Assembly (NCBI GenBank): GCA_024734555.1 | Contig: JANPWX010020040.1 | Coordinates: 796,161 to 860,160, forward strand | Source of the DNA: Trochalopteron elliotii | Taxonomy: Eukaryota; Chordata; Aves; Passeriformes; Leiothrichidae | Direction: 5' to 3' | DNA: 64,000 nt | Shown: in pieces, positions 1 to 9,530 of the stretch | Layout: each line of letters begins with the position of its first letter | Position numbering within the stretch: position 1 is the first letter of the stretch | Made by a program: the position numbers and the translations under genes | Notes under the pieces: model-generated | The model's database searches: none | What the model was told of the DNA's origin: nothing | The model's input: only the letters and a program-made list of their open reading frames with translations

Positions 1-929
1 TCACTGCTGAATGAAAAGAAATGGCTTCAAAAGAGACATCACTGGCCAGGGACTCAAATAGGCCTTGACGGAGAGCAAAGCCTAGGGGAAAGCCACTGTG
101 TGCTCCTCATTTGCCAGTCTGGTAGATGTGCTCACAAATCCCCAAGAGCTGTCACATAGCATTCTACCTTCTCTACTCAGATAGCTCGGCAGCCCTGGAT
201 GCCTTATCATCAGATCCTGCACCTCACACTTCTAATAATTCCTACAAGAGCTCTTCTCTTTCCCTCCTCTCAGTTTCCCCCTCCTCTCCTCATTCCTCTG
301 AGTGATTCATGTTGAAGTTAGAAGGATTAAACAATATGTTATCTCAAATGCTGGTAATAGCTTCAGGTTAAAACCACGCAGTCTGCAAGAGGCACCTTGT
401 TGCTTAAGTTATGCAGACACCAGAGGCTGCAGAGCAATAGAATAATTTTTCAGACTTTTATCATGCCCACTCCTATAATATATTATAAATCATTATCTTC
501 CCACTCAGAATCCTGGAGTCACCAATATTTAACAGCATGCTTCTTTTTTTTTTTAATTAGAAATAAATTAATATGTTTTTAAAAAGAAAATGCTGACTGA
601 ATTTACTGCTCAGAAAAGTGAGTGTCTAAGGAATGGTGGGAACGGCTGCGGTGTGAATTCACACACAGTTCTGAAGTCCCCTCACCACCCCGCTGCCTGC
701 TACAGCTTCCTTCCTACTTCTTGCTAGCTTTTACCCTGCTGCTGCTCCATTCTTTATTATTCTGCTCTTTTTCATCTTTTCCCTTCACCCCTGTCAAAAC
801 AGTTGAACTCAAAGCCTAATTCAAATCCAGCTGAAGCCTAGTAAAGCTAAGAGCAGTTTTTTCCCATTGATTCAAGGGGGCTTTTGATGAGGTCTTCAGT
901 GGTAAAGTGGAACGGGGACCAGCTCGAGG
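1..929. other. no gene seen, AT-rich unique sequence
   Basis: Nothing recognisable here. There is a short T run near 543-555 and a pyrimidine-rich stretch near 240-300. Small open frames at 397-582 and 622-819 begin without support and show no domain, splice or promoter signal. The boundary with the CR1 fragment that follows is approximate. Confidence 0.5.
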
Positions 930-1741
930 AGGGAGCCCATGGAAATATCATCAGGTTTGAGAGGACCACAGCCAAGGTGATGGACCTGAGTCGGGGCATG
1001 CTCCATGTCAGTCCAAGCTGGGCGTGGACAGATGGAGCAGCCCTGCCCAGAAAGACTTGGGGGTGCTGGTTGGTGAGAGGCTGGACATGCCCCGGCCATG
1101 GCACTCCCAGCCCAGAGAGCCAAACGTGTCCTGGGCTGCATCCAGAGCCCCGTGGGCAGCAGGGGAGGGAGGGGATTCTGCCCCTCTGCTCTGCTCGGGT
1201 GAGACCCACCTGGAGCTCTGCATCCAGAGCTGGGGTCCCAGTGTGGGAAGGACAAGTGACCTGTTGGAAAAAGTCCAGAGGAAGCCACTAGATGATCAAA
1301 GGGATAGAGAACTTTTCCTACAGGGAAATTATGACATAACTGGGATTGTTCAGCCTGGAAAAAAGAAGGTTTTCCAGCACCTGAAGGAAGCCTACAGGAA
1401 ATATGGAGAGGGACTACATACAAGGGCATGTAGTGACAGGACAAGGGGGAAATGGCTTCACATCATTAAAAAAACCCAACAATAAAAATCAAAGAAGCAA
1501 AAACCAACCCAGTTTAGATCAGCTATCAGGAACAAATTCTTTTCTATGAGGATGGTGGGGCACTAGCACAGGTTGATCAGGGAAGCTGTGGATACCCCAA
1601 CCCTGAAAGTGTTCAAGGCCAGGGGGGAGGAGCTCTGAGAAACCTGGTCTAGTTCAAGGTGACCCTGTCAACTGAAGGGGAGTTGGGACTAGTTAATCTT
1701 TAATGTCCCTTCCAACCCAAGCAAATCTATGTTTCTGTGAT
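930..1741 (+). mobile_element. CR1 LINE fragment, 3' end
   Basis: The sequence follows the 3' part of the avian CR1 LINE: an ATATCATCAGGTTTG-like start, then GACTTGGGGGTGCTGGTTGG, AAAGTCCAGAGGAAG, TTGTTCAGCCTGGA, and near the end CCCTTCCAACCCAAGC with the terminal CTATGTTTCTGTGAT tail. Orientation is + because the tail lies on the right. Copies of CR1 are normally 5' truncated, as here. An internal stretch near 1460-1520 is A-rich and diverged. Open frames of 120-182 codons across it, on both strands, are by-products of its high GC content and are not intact ORF2. Confidence 0.8.
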
Positions 1742-4478
1742 ACCACCTACTATTTTCCCAGCAAACCCTATGACTGTTTGATAGTACTTGGAGTTCCTTA
1801 ACTCGTACAAGTTACAACAACTTTTAGAATGGTAATGAAGCCTGTTCTTCATTGATGTTCCCATTTGTCACCTTTTTCAGTACTTGAAGAATCTACAACT
1901 CATGGAATCTGGGCAAAACCTCTTATATTTTTATTATTAACTTGTGCAAAAATAAAGGCTCTATGGATTTCTCTTGTTAAACAAGAACAAAAAGTGTGTT
2001 GCTTTTAATTCAGCTTCATAATTTGAAGATTACTGCCTGGCAATATTTACTTGTGGGGTTTTTTTTTCGTTTTTTTTTTTGTGGGTTTTTTTTTTTTTTT
2101 TTCATTTTTGTCTCTTATGAATCCAGTTAGTTTGGGGACTTTTAAAGGGTTTAAAAATGTTGGGTCAGATTTTCTTTTTTTTCCCCAAAAAAACTTCTTC
2201 TGGAAAGATAAATTAGGGTAATACAGAGAGGAAATATTTTTTAATGTTTATATTCCCAGATAAATTTTAAAACTCTTGGAAATCTCATGAGGTAGTGCTG
2301 TCATTGAACTGTCAGCATTGAGTCTGGTAGAAAAAGTTGAGTAAGTTTGAATATAGACTCCTTAATAAACACAAAAACCCACAAATTTTAAGCACACAAA
2401 CAAAAACCTTCCATATTTTGAAATATTGACTAGCACTTGGTAGCACACTGTCTTAGTCTGCGAGAAGCTTTCCTGCCTGCTGTGGTCAGAGATGTATGAA
2501 CTAACAGTGCACACATCGAATGTGCTACACTAAGTATTAGTGAAAGAGCAAGGATCTGTAGGCTTTCTGTCTCAGAGAGATTCAGCTGTTTTGTGGGCCA
2601 TCACAATGCCTTTTGGCTTCAGTGCCAGGTTAGAAGGCCCTCTGAGCTACTCCTGTTTATTCTAGGGAAATTCAGCATACAAGGACTGTTTAGCAAGCCC
2701 CACACAGTGGAAGAAATAGCATTTCTTAACCATTCATAAGTGAAAATCAGTTGCTCTCATATCTGAGACAGGTCTCCGTAAAAGCTATAAACCTAGTTCT
2801 GCCTTAAGCTGCTCCAGGATTCCTTCAAACAATAAAATTTCCAGTCACCTTATTATGTCCCAAGATCCTGTTACATTATCAATTTTTATTTCTGTGTTAC
2901 AGCAGGGAGGACAAGACAGGCAGGAGGAAGCAAATGGCTCTAACTGAAAAATGAATTGCAATCTACTCTGGAGCCTGGTAAACTGTGGCATAATTTGAGG
3001 ACTATCATAATTTTTTCCTTTTGATTTTCGGTAATGGTCTTGGGCCCACGTAATGTTGTTTAATTTTTTATATTTATCTTCTTTAGATGATTAACTACCC
3101 TATTTCTCCTTCCAAGAAAACCTAACAAAGAGACAGAGAGAAGTCTCTGGAGCATTGTCCAGATCTGGATTGGACTCTCAAGTCGCAGACTTACCTCTGA
3201 AGGAAACTAGGGAAAATCTCACTCCTCTTGTGGGCACCCCCTCAAAGCGGATGGATCCAGCCTGCTGCTCCACAGCACCTGCATCCCCCTCTCTGGAGGT
3301 GACAGTCCATATCCTGCCTGTGCTGCCTGGTGCTCAGGGATCCTGACAACTCTGGGGGTAGGATGATTTGGTGTTTCTGCAACACCATTCTGCAATTCCC
3401 CTGCTGTTCGTCCTTCCCCCAGTGTTTTCTACGGTGTTTTGTTGGGGTTTGTTTAAAGTGTTATTGCATGCAATGCTGAGAATGGATTATTCCTTGTCAT
3501 GAATTTATACAGCGCCCTAAGGGTCCCTTGATTTGTACTGTAGAGTTTCTCATGAATAGATCTCAGCTGGGACCTGAGAGCTATGAAGTGAGGCTGAGCA
3601 GTTCGCTCTCTTCTAGATGAACTGTGAGCAGGGGACTCAGTGATATACAGAGAAAAAGCTTACTGCTGAAGGGAAGACTTGAAGGAGCCTCTTCTTAAGA
3701 GACCAGCCAAGAAAGTGCTCAAAAAATAAAATGTGCACTTCTAGTCTTTTCTTTTGAGCAAATAACACCCCCCAAAACAAACCTCCACCATAATTCTCTC
3801 GATATAGCTTGCAAAGTTAAGGAAACAGAGACCTCCTGCAGCAAACTCAAATGGCAGCCAGCCATTCCCATTCCATATATGCACACTCACCAGCATACAA
3901 CCAAGGATTATGGCTGAGTGGGTGCTGTTAGAGATCAGAGGGAGCCTGTGGATGGAAAGATGATAAACTAGTTGATGGGAGGGACTTGGACCTGCTTCCT
4001 CCACGTGTGACAATCCGAAAAGGAATAAACCCACTTGACTGCAAGCTAGGAAGCCCTGGAAAGTAAAGCTCATCTATTTGGACACTTCCATATAAAGTTT
4101 AGGTAATGCAGTTTCTGAATATTAACCACTGGAAGCTATTCTCCAAAGACATGTCCTAAGTGCACAAAACCAGTGTTGCAGTGGGAGTCAGGGAAGTGAA
4201 TTGTCCCTGGGACTGCTCTGTGTGTAACACTAAGTCCTTATTTACCCTCTGTCTCCACTGTCTAACAGGTCTCTAAACTCTTGAGGACATGGACTGTCTC
4301 TGCCTCACAGCTGAGCTCTGTTGTCTTCTTGTCTTCTTTGGATATTGATTTTTTCTGTAGGCATATCTTGCTAACATCAGAGAAATGGAGATTCAGAAGG
4401 TTAAAACTGATACGTAATTTCCAGAAAAAAATGACTGCTCAGTGAGACTGAAGTCATGCTTTCTCCAGCAGCTGCTAA
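1742..4478. other. no gene seen, unique AT-rich sequence
   Basis: No gene, RNA or repeat family recognised. A T-rich low-complexity patch lies at about 2059-2108. A 110-codon open frame on the - strand at 3741-4073 has no recognisable domain or splice context and is probably chance. Confidence 0.5.
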
Positions 4479-4730
4479 GAGGCAGTAGCTCTACATCAGA
4501 TTGCCGTTTAAGGTTGTACAGACATCATCTTGCTTCATGTATCTGGTCTTTTGTTGTTCTGTAATAGAGATTAATATAGTGGCTTCTGGAATGTGAAATA
4601 ACTTTGCTGAATTGTTTTGTTTGGTTTTTCTGTACTGTGAATACTGTTTGATGAATGTACAACAAACAGGACATCTTGGAACAACTCCATGTGATGGAGT
4701 CACCCCCAAGTTGTTATTCCAAAGCTTGCA
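4479..4730. repeat. duplicated 252-bp block, copy A (empty integration site)
   Basis: This block is nearly identical to the sequence on both sides of the provirus (6696-6841 plus 13511-13616). By eye the two copies differ at four positions outside the target duplication, so identity is about 98%. Similarity starts sharply at GAGGCAGTAGC and ends at AAAGCTTGCA; the flanks do not match beyond these points. Copy A has no insertion: GTTTTG-TTTGG-TTTTTC reads through at the place (4620-4624) where copy B is split by the retrovirus. It therefore shows the pre-integration sequence. The ends are not LTR-like and there is no primer binding site next to it, so it is not an LTR pair with copy B. Confidence 0.9.
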
Positions 4731-6134
4731 TGTAAATAGAATAGAAAAGGCAGTGGCACCCCTCAGTAAAGTCATCCTAGTGATAGATTTTGCTAGTTTA
4801 GAAAAGCTGGGACTTACAGTAGCATTCTGTAATAGCAACCCCTGAGTGCAAAAAGCTTTGCTAATAAAAGGACCAGGCTAAAAATGACAAAAAACCCAGG
4901 ATGGAATTTAGGTTTTGTGGTAGTTGGTTTGATTTCAAATTTCTGTTTATGTAAATTTTAATTATGTAGAGGTTTCTGCCAGCATTTGGAGTAAGATCAT
5001 ATGTCATCATACTGGTGATCAGCATTGCTGGTGAAGACCAACTTCCCTCCTTTTCCAGGGAGAAAGTTCAAGTCTGAGTTCAAGTCTGATAATTCAGATG
5101 CTACCAGCCTCTGCATATACCAATCTCACTACATGGACCCAATAACTTCTCTATAACTCCTCTCATTCTCCACTCAAAATGAAGGCACAAGGGTAACACA
5201 GGTTTTTTTTGGTTTTTTTTCTAAAATGGCTTTTGATAAATGCTGGGAAGCTAAGTCAAGGGAAAAAAACCCCAAATCTTGGTGATACATTAGAGTGAGA
5301 GAGTCAGGCCCACGTGTTGAATATATTCTGGTGCAAATATTATCCCCATAATGATGTTTCCATGAAAACATAAAGATCAAGGAAAGGAAAAAGAATAACA
5401 ACATCTTTCATTGCGTTTCTGTGTGTCTGATAAAGACATTAGGGAAAACAAGAAAATGGCTTTTTGATGCTGATGTTGCATAAATATGTTTTCTGAAGGA
5501 AAATGTTTTCACATTATCCTAAGAGGTGAAAAAGAAGAGAGATTAAACTGCCAGTCCTCTTACATTGAGGGGTGATTACCCTTAGCACCATTGACAGAGG
5601 ACAGAACGGCCTGGATAAATGACTACCGGGGTGGGTAAAATGGTACCATCATCCTCTCTCTCTGGAAGATGTACAGAACAGGAGTGGTGCTTGAAGGCCA
5701 GAGGAGAGTTGAGTTTGTGAAGGGAGCTGCAGAGAATTAGACAGCTGAGTTGGAGTGATTACCTGGACAAGAACAATTGATAAAGAACATCATTGTGAGT
5801 TTGGTACATCAGAGAACTTGTTACACTTCCTGAGACTTGTACAATGATACCTATAGTCCTCTGCTGGGAAAAGATGGGCCCTAACTTGGACTTTCTGTTT
5901 TATACACGGACTCCAGGAAGGTGTGGATGGGGGATCTGTAGTTTGCCTGCTGGGGAACATCCATGAATGTTTTGTTCTCTCAAACCAAGCTCTTAGAAGA
6001 CACGCTGGCTGAACAGAAAATATATGGTCAGGACTCAGTGCCCTGCAGTCCATCCTTTTGGTGCATGTCCTGAGTTTAGACCTTTTCAGTGGGTTTATAT
6101 GCTTTGAGTTACTGAGACAAACTGGTAGTGGGAA
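4731..6134. other. no gene seen, spacer between the duplicated block and an LTR
   Basis: Unique sequence separating copy A of the duplicated block from a probable LTR. A T-rich patch lies near 5201-5221. The 124-codon frame at 5790-6164 (-) has no recognisable domain. Confidence 0.45.
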
Positions 6135-6668
6135 TGTTACAGCAACACTCTTGTTAGAGGGCAAAAATGAGCCGAGACACAGACTTCTTGTTTATCACAG
6201 CATGAAAAGGGTCCTGGTTTATTCCCCTTTCCACCTTAGCCATCTTAACTCCAGCTGTTCCCTGACTCTGGCTGCAGAAAACTCCTACTGTGGGTTTCCC
6301 TTGCAGCCTCTGACTGCTGATTAGTTGCTGTTAAACTATGACTGCATGTATTAGTTTGCAGACTCTGAATGCATACTTTTACCTGGCTAGACTGCAACTG
6401 CAGTTTCCGACAACAGACTCCAACTGCAAATCCAGACTGACCTCACAGCAGTGATTCTCCCTCCCAGAATCCTTCTTCATGGTTCCCCCATTTCTGATGA
6501 CTTCCCCCTCACCAGCTAACCCAGTCCCTTTTATCACACTCATCTTCACTGGATACAGCTGTGACTCATCAGGGCCAAGGCTGTATTGGGTAATTAACAC
6601 AGCTGCTACTTATCAGGGGTGAGATCACCCGTATTCCCTTCTCCTACATAGGAAGACCAAATGTCCCA
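6135..6668 (-). repeat. probable solo LTR, minus orientation
   Basis: Read on the - strand, the segment begins TGGGACATTTGG, contains a TATA-like GATAAAAGGG, and carries an AATAAA poly(A) signal (TTTATT at 6218-6223 on +). It ends about 85 bp later in GCTGTAACA. That order (TG start, promoter-like box, poly(A) signal, CA end) is typical of a retroviral LTR. No primer binding site or coding remnant adjoins it, so a solo LTR is likely. I found no clear target-site duplication, so the ends are provisional. It lies only 27 bp upstream of copy B of the duplicated block. Confidence 0.45.
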
Positions 6669-6695
6669 GTGATCAGTGCGCAAAAGGGCACTACT

Positions 6696-6841
6696 GAGGC
6701 AGTAGCTCTACATCAGATTGCCGTTTAAGGTTGTATAGACATCATCTTGCTTCATGTATCTGCTCTTTTGTTGTTCTGTAATAGAGATTAATATAGTGGC
6801 TTCTGGAATGTGAAATAACTTTGCTGAATTGTTTTGTTTGG
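6696..6841. repeat. duplicated block, copy B left half
   Basis: Matches 4479-4624 of copy A with two substitutions (C/T near 6735 and G/C near 6762). It ends with the TTTGG target duplication immediately before the 5' LTR. The right half resumes after the provirus. Confidence 0.9.
6837..6841. repeat. 5-bp target-site duplication, left (TTTGG)
   Basis: TTTGG directly precedes the TG of the 5' LTR. The uninterrupted copy A has a single TTTGG at the same place (4620-4624), and the right flank of the provirus starts TTTGA. This identifies a 5-bp duplication with one later substitution. Confidence 0.85.
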
Positions 6842-7455
6842 TGTCCTGGGTTGACGGTGCCTCCTATCCCAATCGTGCAGCTTTATCTCTATGTACTGCA
6901 CTGTTATGTCTAACCGCTGCCCCCGCCCCCGGTGGGGTGTTTTGCCACGGTGGGGCTACTGGCTTTGGGCTTTTTTGTTGCTAGCTCGGCTTGGCTGCAG
7001 GCTTTGCTTTGCTTTGCTTTGCTTTGCTTTGCTTTACTACTAGCTTTGCTTTACTTTGCTTCTGGCTTTGGTTTTTTTTTTTTTTGGTTTTTTTTTTGCT
7101 TTTGCTTTTGTTTTTGTCCCCTTTTTTTTCCTCCCCTCTCTCTCTCTCTCCCCGCCCCCCCGCCCCCGAAGATCATTGGACCGGCTCCGGACCTGACCTG
7201 GGAATATCTGGGGGTCCTCGACGCCTGAAAACAGAAGTTCTGCGCCCTCCCCTCACAGCAACTGCTTGAGTATTTTTCTTTTCCCTTGTGTTGGGGAGTG
7301 TCTTTGTTTATTTGTCATAAAATAGGTTTTTTCCACTTCTCCTCCGAGGAATTCCTTCTCAAACCCAGAGCTGGGGCGGGGAAGGGGTGGTGGAGGTTTG
7401 TTTTCTGGGGGGCTCCTTCTGGAGATCTTCCCCTAATTTGTCCTAAACCAGGACA
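6842..7455 (+). repeat. 5' LTR of the provirus
   Basis: Starts TGTCCTGG and ends CCAGGACA, a perfect 8-bp terminal inverted repeat with TG...CA ends. It repeats the 3' LTR along its whole length. It contains a C-rich GC-box-like stretch (about 6920-6937), a CTTTG pentamer array (about 7003-7032), T-rich and CT-rich tracts, and the motif CATAAAATAGG (7316-7326) where the 3' LTR has an AATAAA poly(A) signal. No clear TATA box is visible, so the U3/R boundary is not assigned. It should supply the promoter for the gag-pol transcript. Confidence 0.95.
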
Positions 7456-7760
7456 ATATATACTTTTTGGTGCGTTGGCCAGGAAAGGGCCAGAGGAAGT
7501 GGAAAAAACTTTAATAATAATCTTGGTGGTTCTAATTGCTTTGTGGGTGTATTGGCATGGTTTTTTCCGGATTCATAATGTCATTTGGGGTGGAAGCCTG
7601 CCGGTATTTCTGGTCCCTAGGGTTTTTTTAAGTTTTAATACCTCTGTGGTACCTAGGGTTACTTTCTTACCCAGAAATAGCCCTGGTATTATCCCTAATT
7701 CGCAGTTCTTTTAGCCATGGCATACTAACCAGAATACTCATTGGGCTGGGCTTGTTTGTA
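7456..7760 (+). other. provirus 5' leader (untranslated), with a minimal upstream ORF
   Basis: The stretch between the LTR and the gag ATG holds the primer site and presumably the packaging signal. A tiny upstream ORF, ATG GCA TAC TAA at 7717-7728, has a strong start context (GCCATGG). The gag frame is open upstream of its ATG back to a TAA at 7629 and contains in-frame CTG codons (7644, 7683, 7746) but no ATG. An N-terminally extended Gag from a CUG is conceivable but unproven. Confidence 0.7.
7468..7485 (+). other. primer binding site, tRNA-Gly type
   Basis: TGGTGCGTTGGCCAGGAA lies 12 nt after the 5' LTR. Its reverse complement ends in ...GGCCAACGCACCA, the 3' end of vertebrate tRNA-Gly(UCC/CCC) including CCA, with one mismatch at position 14 of the site (A where the tRNA predicts G). 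This is where minus-strand DNA synthesis would be primed. Mammalian ERV-L elements are named for tRNA-Leu, so the primer differs from that precedent. Confidence 0.85.
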
Positions 7761-9530
7761 ATGATTTACAGGAGGGTTACCAAAATGCTGGAATCCGTTC
7801 CAGAAGTGTTTGGTTCTTTGTTATGGGTGTTTACTCAGTTTGTTGGGGGAGAAGCAGGGGAAGGGGTTTTCCAGCCTCTGTTCTCCTTCTTCTCCTTTGG
7901 ATTGCTTACATCTCTATTAGAAAATGTTCAGTCTTCCCTGAGTGTTAAAGAGACCATCTTTCTGGCATTTAATTTAGTAAGTTTTTTCTATACTGTCCGC
8001 AGTTTATATAAAATGAAAGCTGAGATTTCCAAAGGGGCTAATGAGACTTCTGATTTAGGAGTAAAGCCAAGCAGGAGAAATCTTGAGTGGAGTGGGAAAT
8101 GGGAGGATATGGGCCAAATTTTAAAGGAATTCTCTGATCCTATAGTCTGGGACTTCCCATCTGAACAAATTCAGAACCCAGCTGAGGTGGCAAAGTGCCT
8201 GAAAGAGAAGTGCCATGGCAATACTAAAGAGAAAAGGATTATTGTAGTGAGCTGGGCCCTGGCATATGTTTATCGTACTCTGCTAGATACTGCAGGGCAG
8301 CAGATAGAAGAAAGGGAACAGGGAGATAAATTAGTTACTATTCCAGTCACTCAGGCTGCAGCTAATATCCCAGGCTCCAGGCCAGTAGCTGAACGAGACA
8401 GTAGGCCTCAACCAGTGGCTGTTGCTGCTAATACAAGAGGCGGGAAGTGTAAAAGCAAGACCGATCACAAGGTGGAGGATGATGATGATGATCCAGGAGA
8501 AGGACCTTCACCAAAATCAGAAGCCACATCGAGGGGTACAGATTCTGGAGCCAATATTGATTCCCTTTCCCTAAAGGACCTTCAAGGCCTAAGAAAGGAC
8601 TACAGGCGACAACCCGATGAATCTATAATTAGTTGGTTAGTCTGCCTTTGGGATGCTGCAGGGGAGGCTACCATTCTGGATGGCACTGAAGCGAGGCATT
8701 TGGGATCTCTGTCACATGATCCTGTCATCGATCAAAGCATGATGAGGGAGGCTAGCCCTCACAGTCTCTGGGAACGGATCCTGGAAGGTGTAGCACAAAG
8801 ATACCTGTGTGCAGATGATCTGTATCTGCAGCAGACACAGTGGAAGACCATAGAACAGGGGATCCAACATCTGAGGGAGATGGCTGTAGCAGAGCTCATT
8901 TTTTCAGATGACATAACAACTAGGAATCCGGACCTGGTACCATGTACACCTGTAATGTGGAGGAAACTTGTGCGACTTGGGCCATCTGAATACGCTTCTG
9001 CTCTAGCAATAATGAAGCGGGATGAGGCATATGAGACTGTGCTCGATATGGCGAGGAAGCTGCGAGCATATGCAGATGCCGTGCATGGCCCAACACATGC
9101 CAGAATTGCAGCTGTGGAAACACGTCTACAGAAACTAGAAGATAAGATAGAGGAGAATCACAAGAAACTCAGGGAGGAGATTAGAGAGGACCTCTTACAA
9201 ATTTCAGCAGTACAGATCAGAGGTTCTGGTACCCAACGCAGGCGTTCCCCAGACAGGGAGAGAAGGTACACCCCACGAGCTGAGTTGTGGTTCTTCCTGC
9301 GTGAGTCTGGAGAAAACATGAGGAGATGGGATGGAAAACCCACTGCTGCTCTGGCACAACGGGTACATGAACTGAAGGAAGGCAAGACCCAGAGAGGAGG
9401 TTCCACCAAAAGGGAAGCAGCTCCAATTGCCCGTAGGCGAACGGCCAGATATGATGATGATGACATGTCCGATCCCCTTGAAGGAGCCTCTAAGACATAT
9501 GCCCAAGGAAAGAAGGAAAACCAGGACTAG
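7761..9530 (+). CDS. gag: endogenous retrovirus Gag polyprotein
   Basis: Structural polyprotein of 589 residues from the first in-frame ATG (purine at -3); a second ATG at 7785 would remove 8 residues. Identity rests on position between the primer site and pol, and on partial features. The N terminus has no glycine for myristoylation but carries hydrophobic stretches at about residues 17-30, 37-56 and 67-82, suggesting membrane targeting by insertion. An acidic run (five Asp, about 240-244) sits in a disordered-looking, Pro/Ser-rich linker. A region with Q-x2-E-x4-W-L-x2-L-W spacing (about 284-297) resembles the capsid major homology region. A heptad-like Lys/Glu-rich coiled coil spans about 448-483, followed by Arg-rich segments (about 493-502 and 558-563) that could bind RNA. 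There is no CCHC zinc knuckle. It ends at UAG 9528-9530 in the pol frame. Matrix/capsid boundaries are not assigned. Confidence 0.85.
   Translation: MIYRRVTKMLESVPEVFGSLLWVFTQFVGGEAGEGVFQPLFSFFSFGLLTSLLENVQSSLSVKETIFLAFNLVSFFYTVRSLYKMKAEISKGANETSDLGVKPSRRNLEWSGKWEDMGQILKEFSDPIVWDFPSEQIQNPAEVAKCLKEKCHGNTKEKRIIVVSWALAYVYRTLLDTAGQQIEEREQGDKLVTIPVTQAAANIPGSRPVAERDSRPQPVAVAANTRGGKCKSKTDHKVEDDDDDPGEGPSPKSEATSRGTDSGANIDSLSLKDLQGLRKDYRRQPDESIISWLVCLWDAAGEATILDGTEARHLGSLSHDPVIDQSMMREASPHSLWERILEGVAQRYLCADDLYLQQTQWKTIEQGIQHLREMAVAELIFSDDITTRNPDLVPCTPVMWRKLVRLGPSEYASALAIMKRDEAYETVLDMARKLRAYADAVHGPTHARIAAVETRLQKLEDKIEENHKKLREEIREDLLQISAVQIRGSGTQRRRSPDRERRYTPRAELWFFLRESGENMRRWDGKPTAALAQRVHELKEGKTQRGGSTKREAAPIARRRTARYDDDDMSDPLEGASKTYAQGKKENQD

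Noticed and set aside
1024..1485. A 153-codon + strand frame and overlapping - strand frames of 120-182 codons
   Set aside because: They lie inside a CR1 LINE fragment and follow no ORF2 frame throughout; high local GC explains the lack of stops.
4479..6841. The two 252-bp copies as LTRs of a short non-autonomous retrotransposon
   Set aside because: The outer edges lack TG at the start, there is no target duplication, and no primer site or polypurine tract adjoins them. One copy is itself split by the provirus.
6932..7269. Overlapping open frames rich in Phe, Leu and Pro, and their twins at 12835-13318
   Set aside because: They are translations of the CTTTG, T and CT tracts of the two LTRs.
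7286..7714. A 142-codon open stretch from the 5' LTR into the leader
   Set aside because: It starts at a TTG, spans the primer binding site and is out of frame with gag; no ATG or domain supports it.
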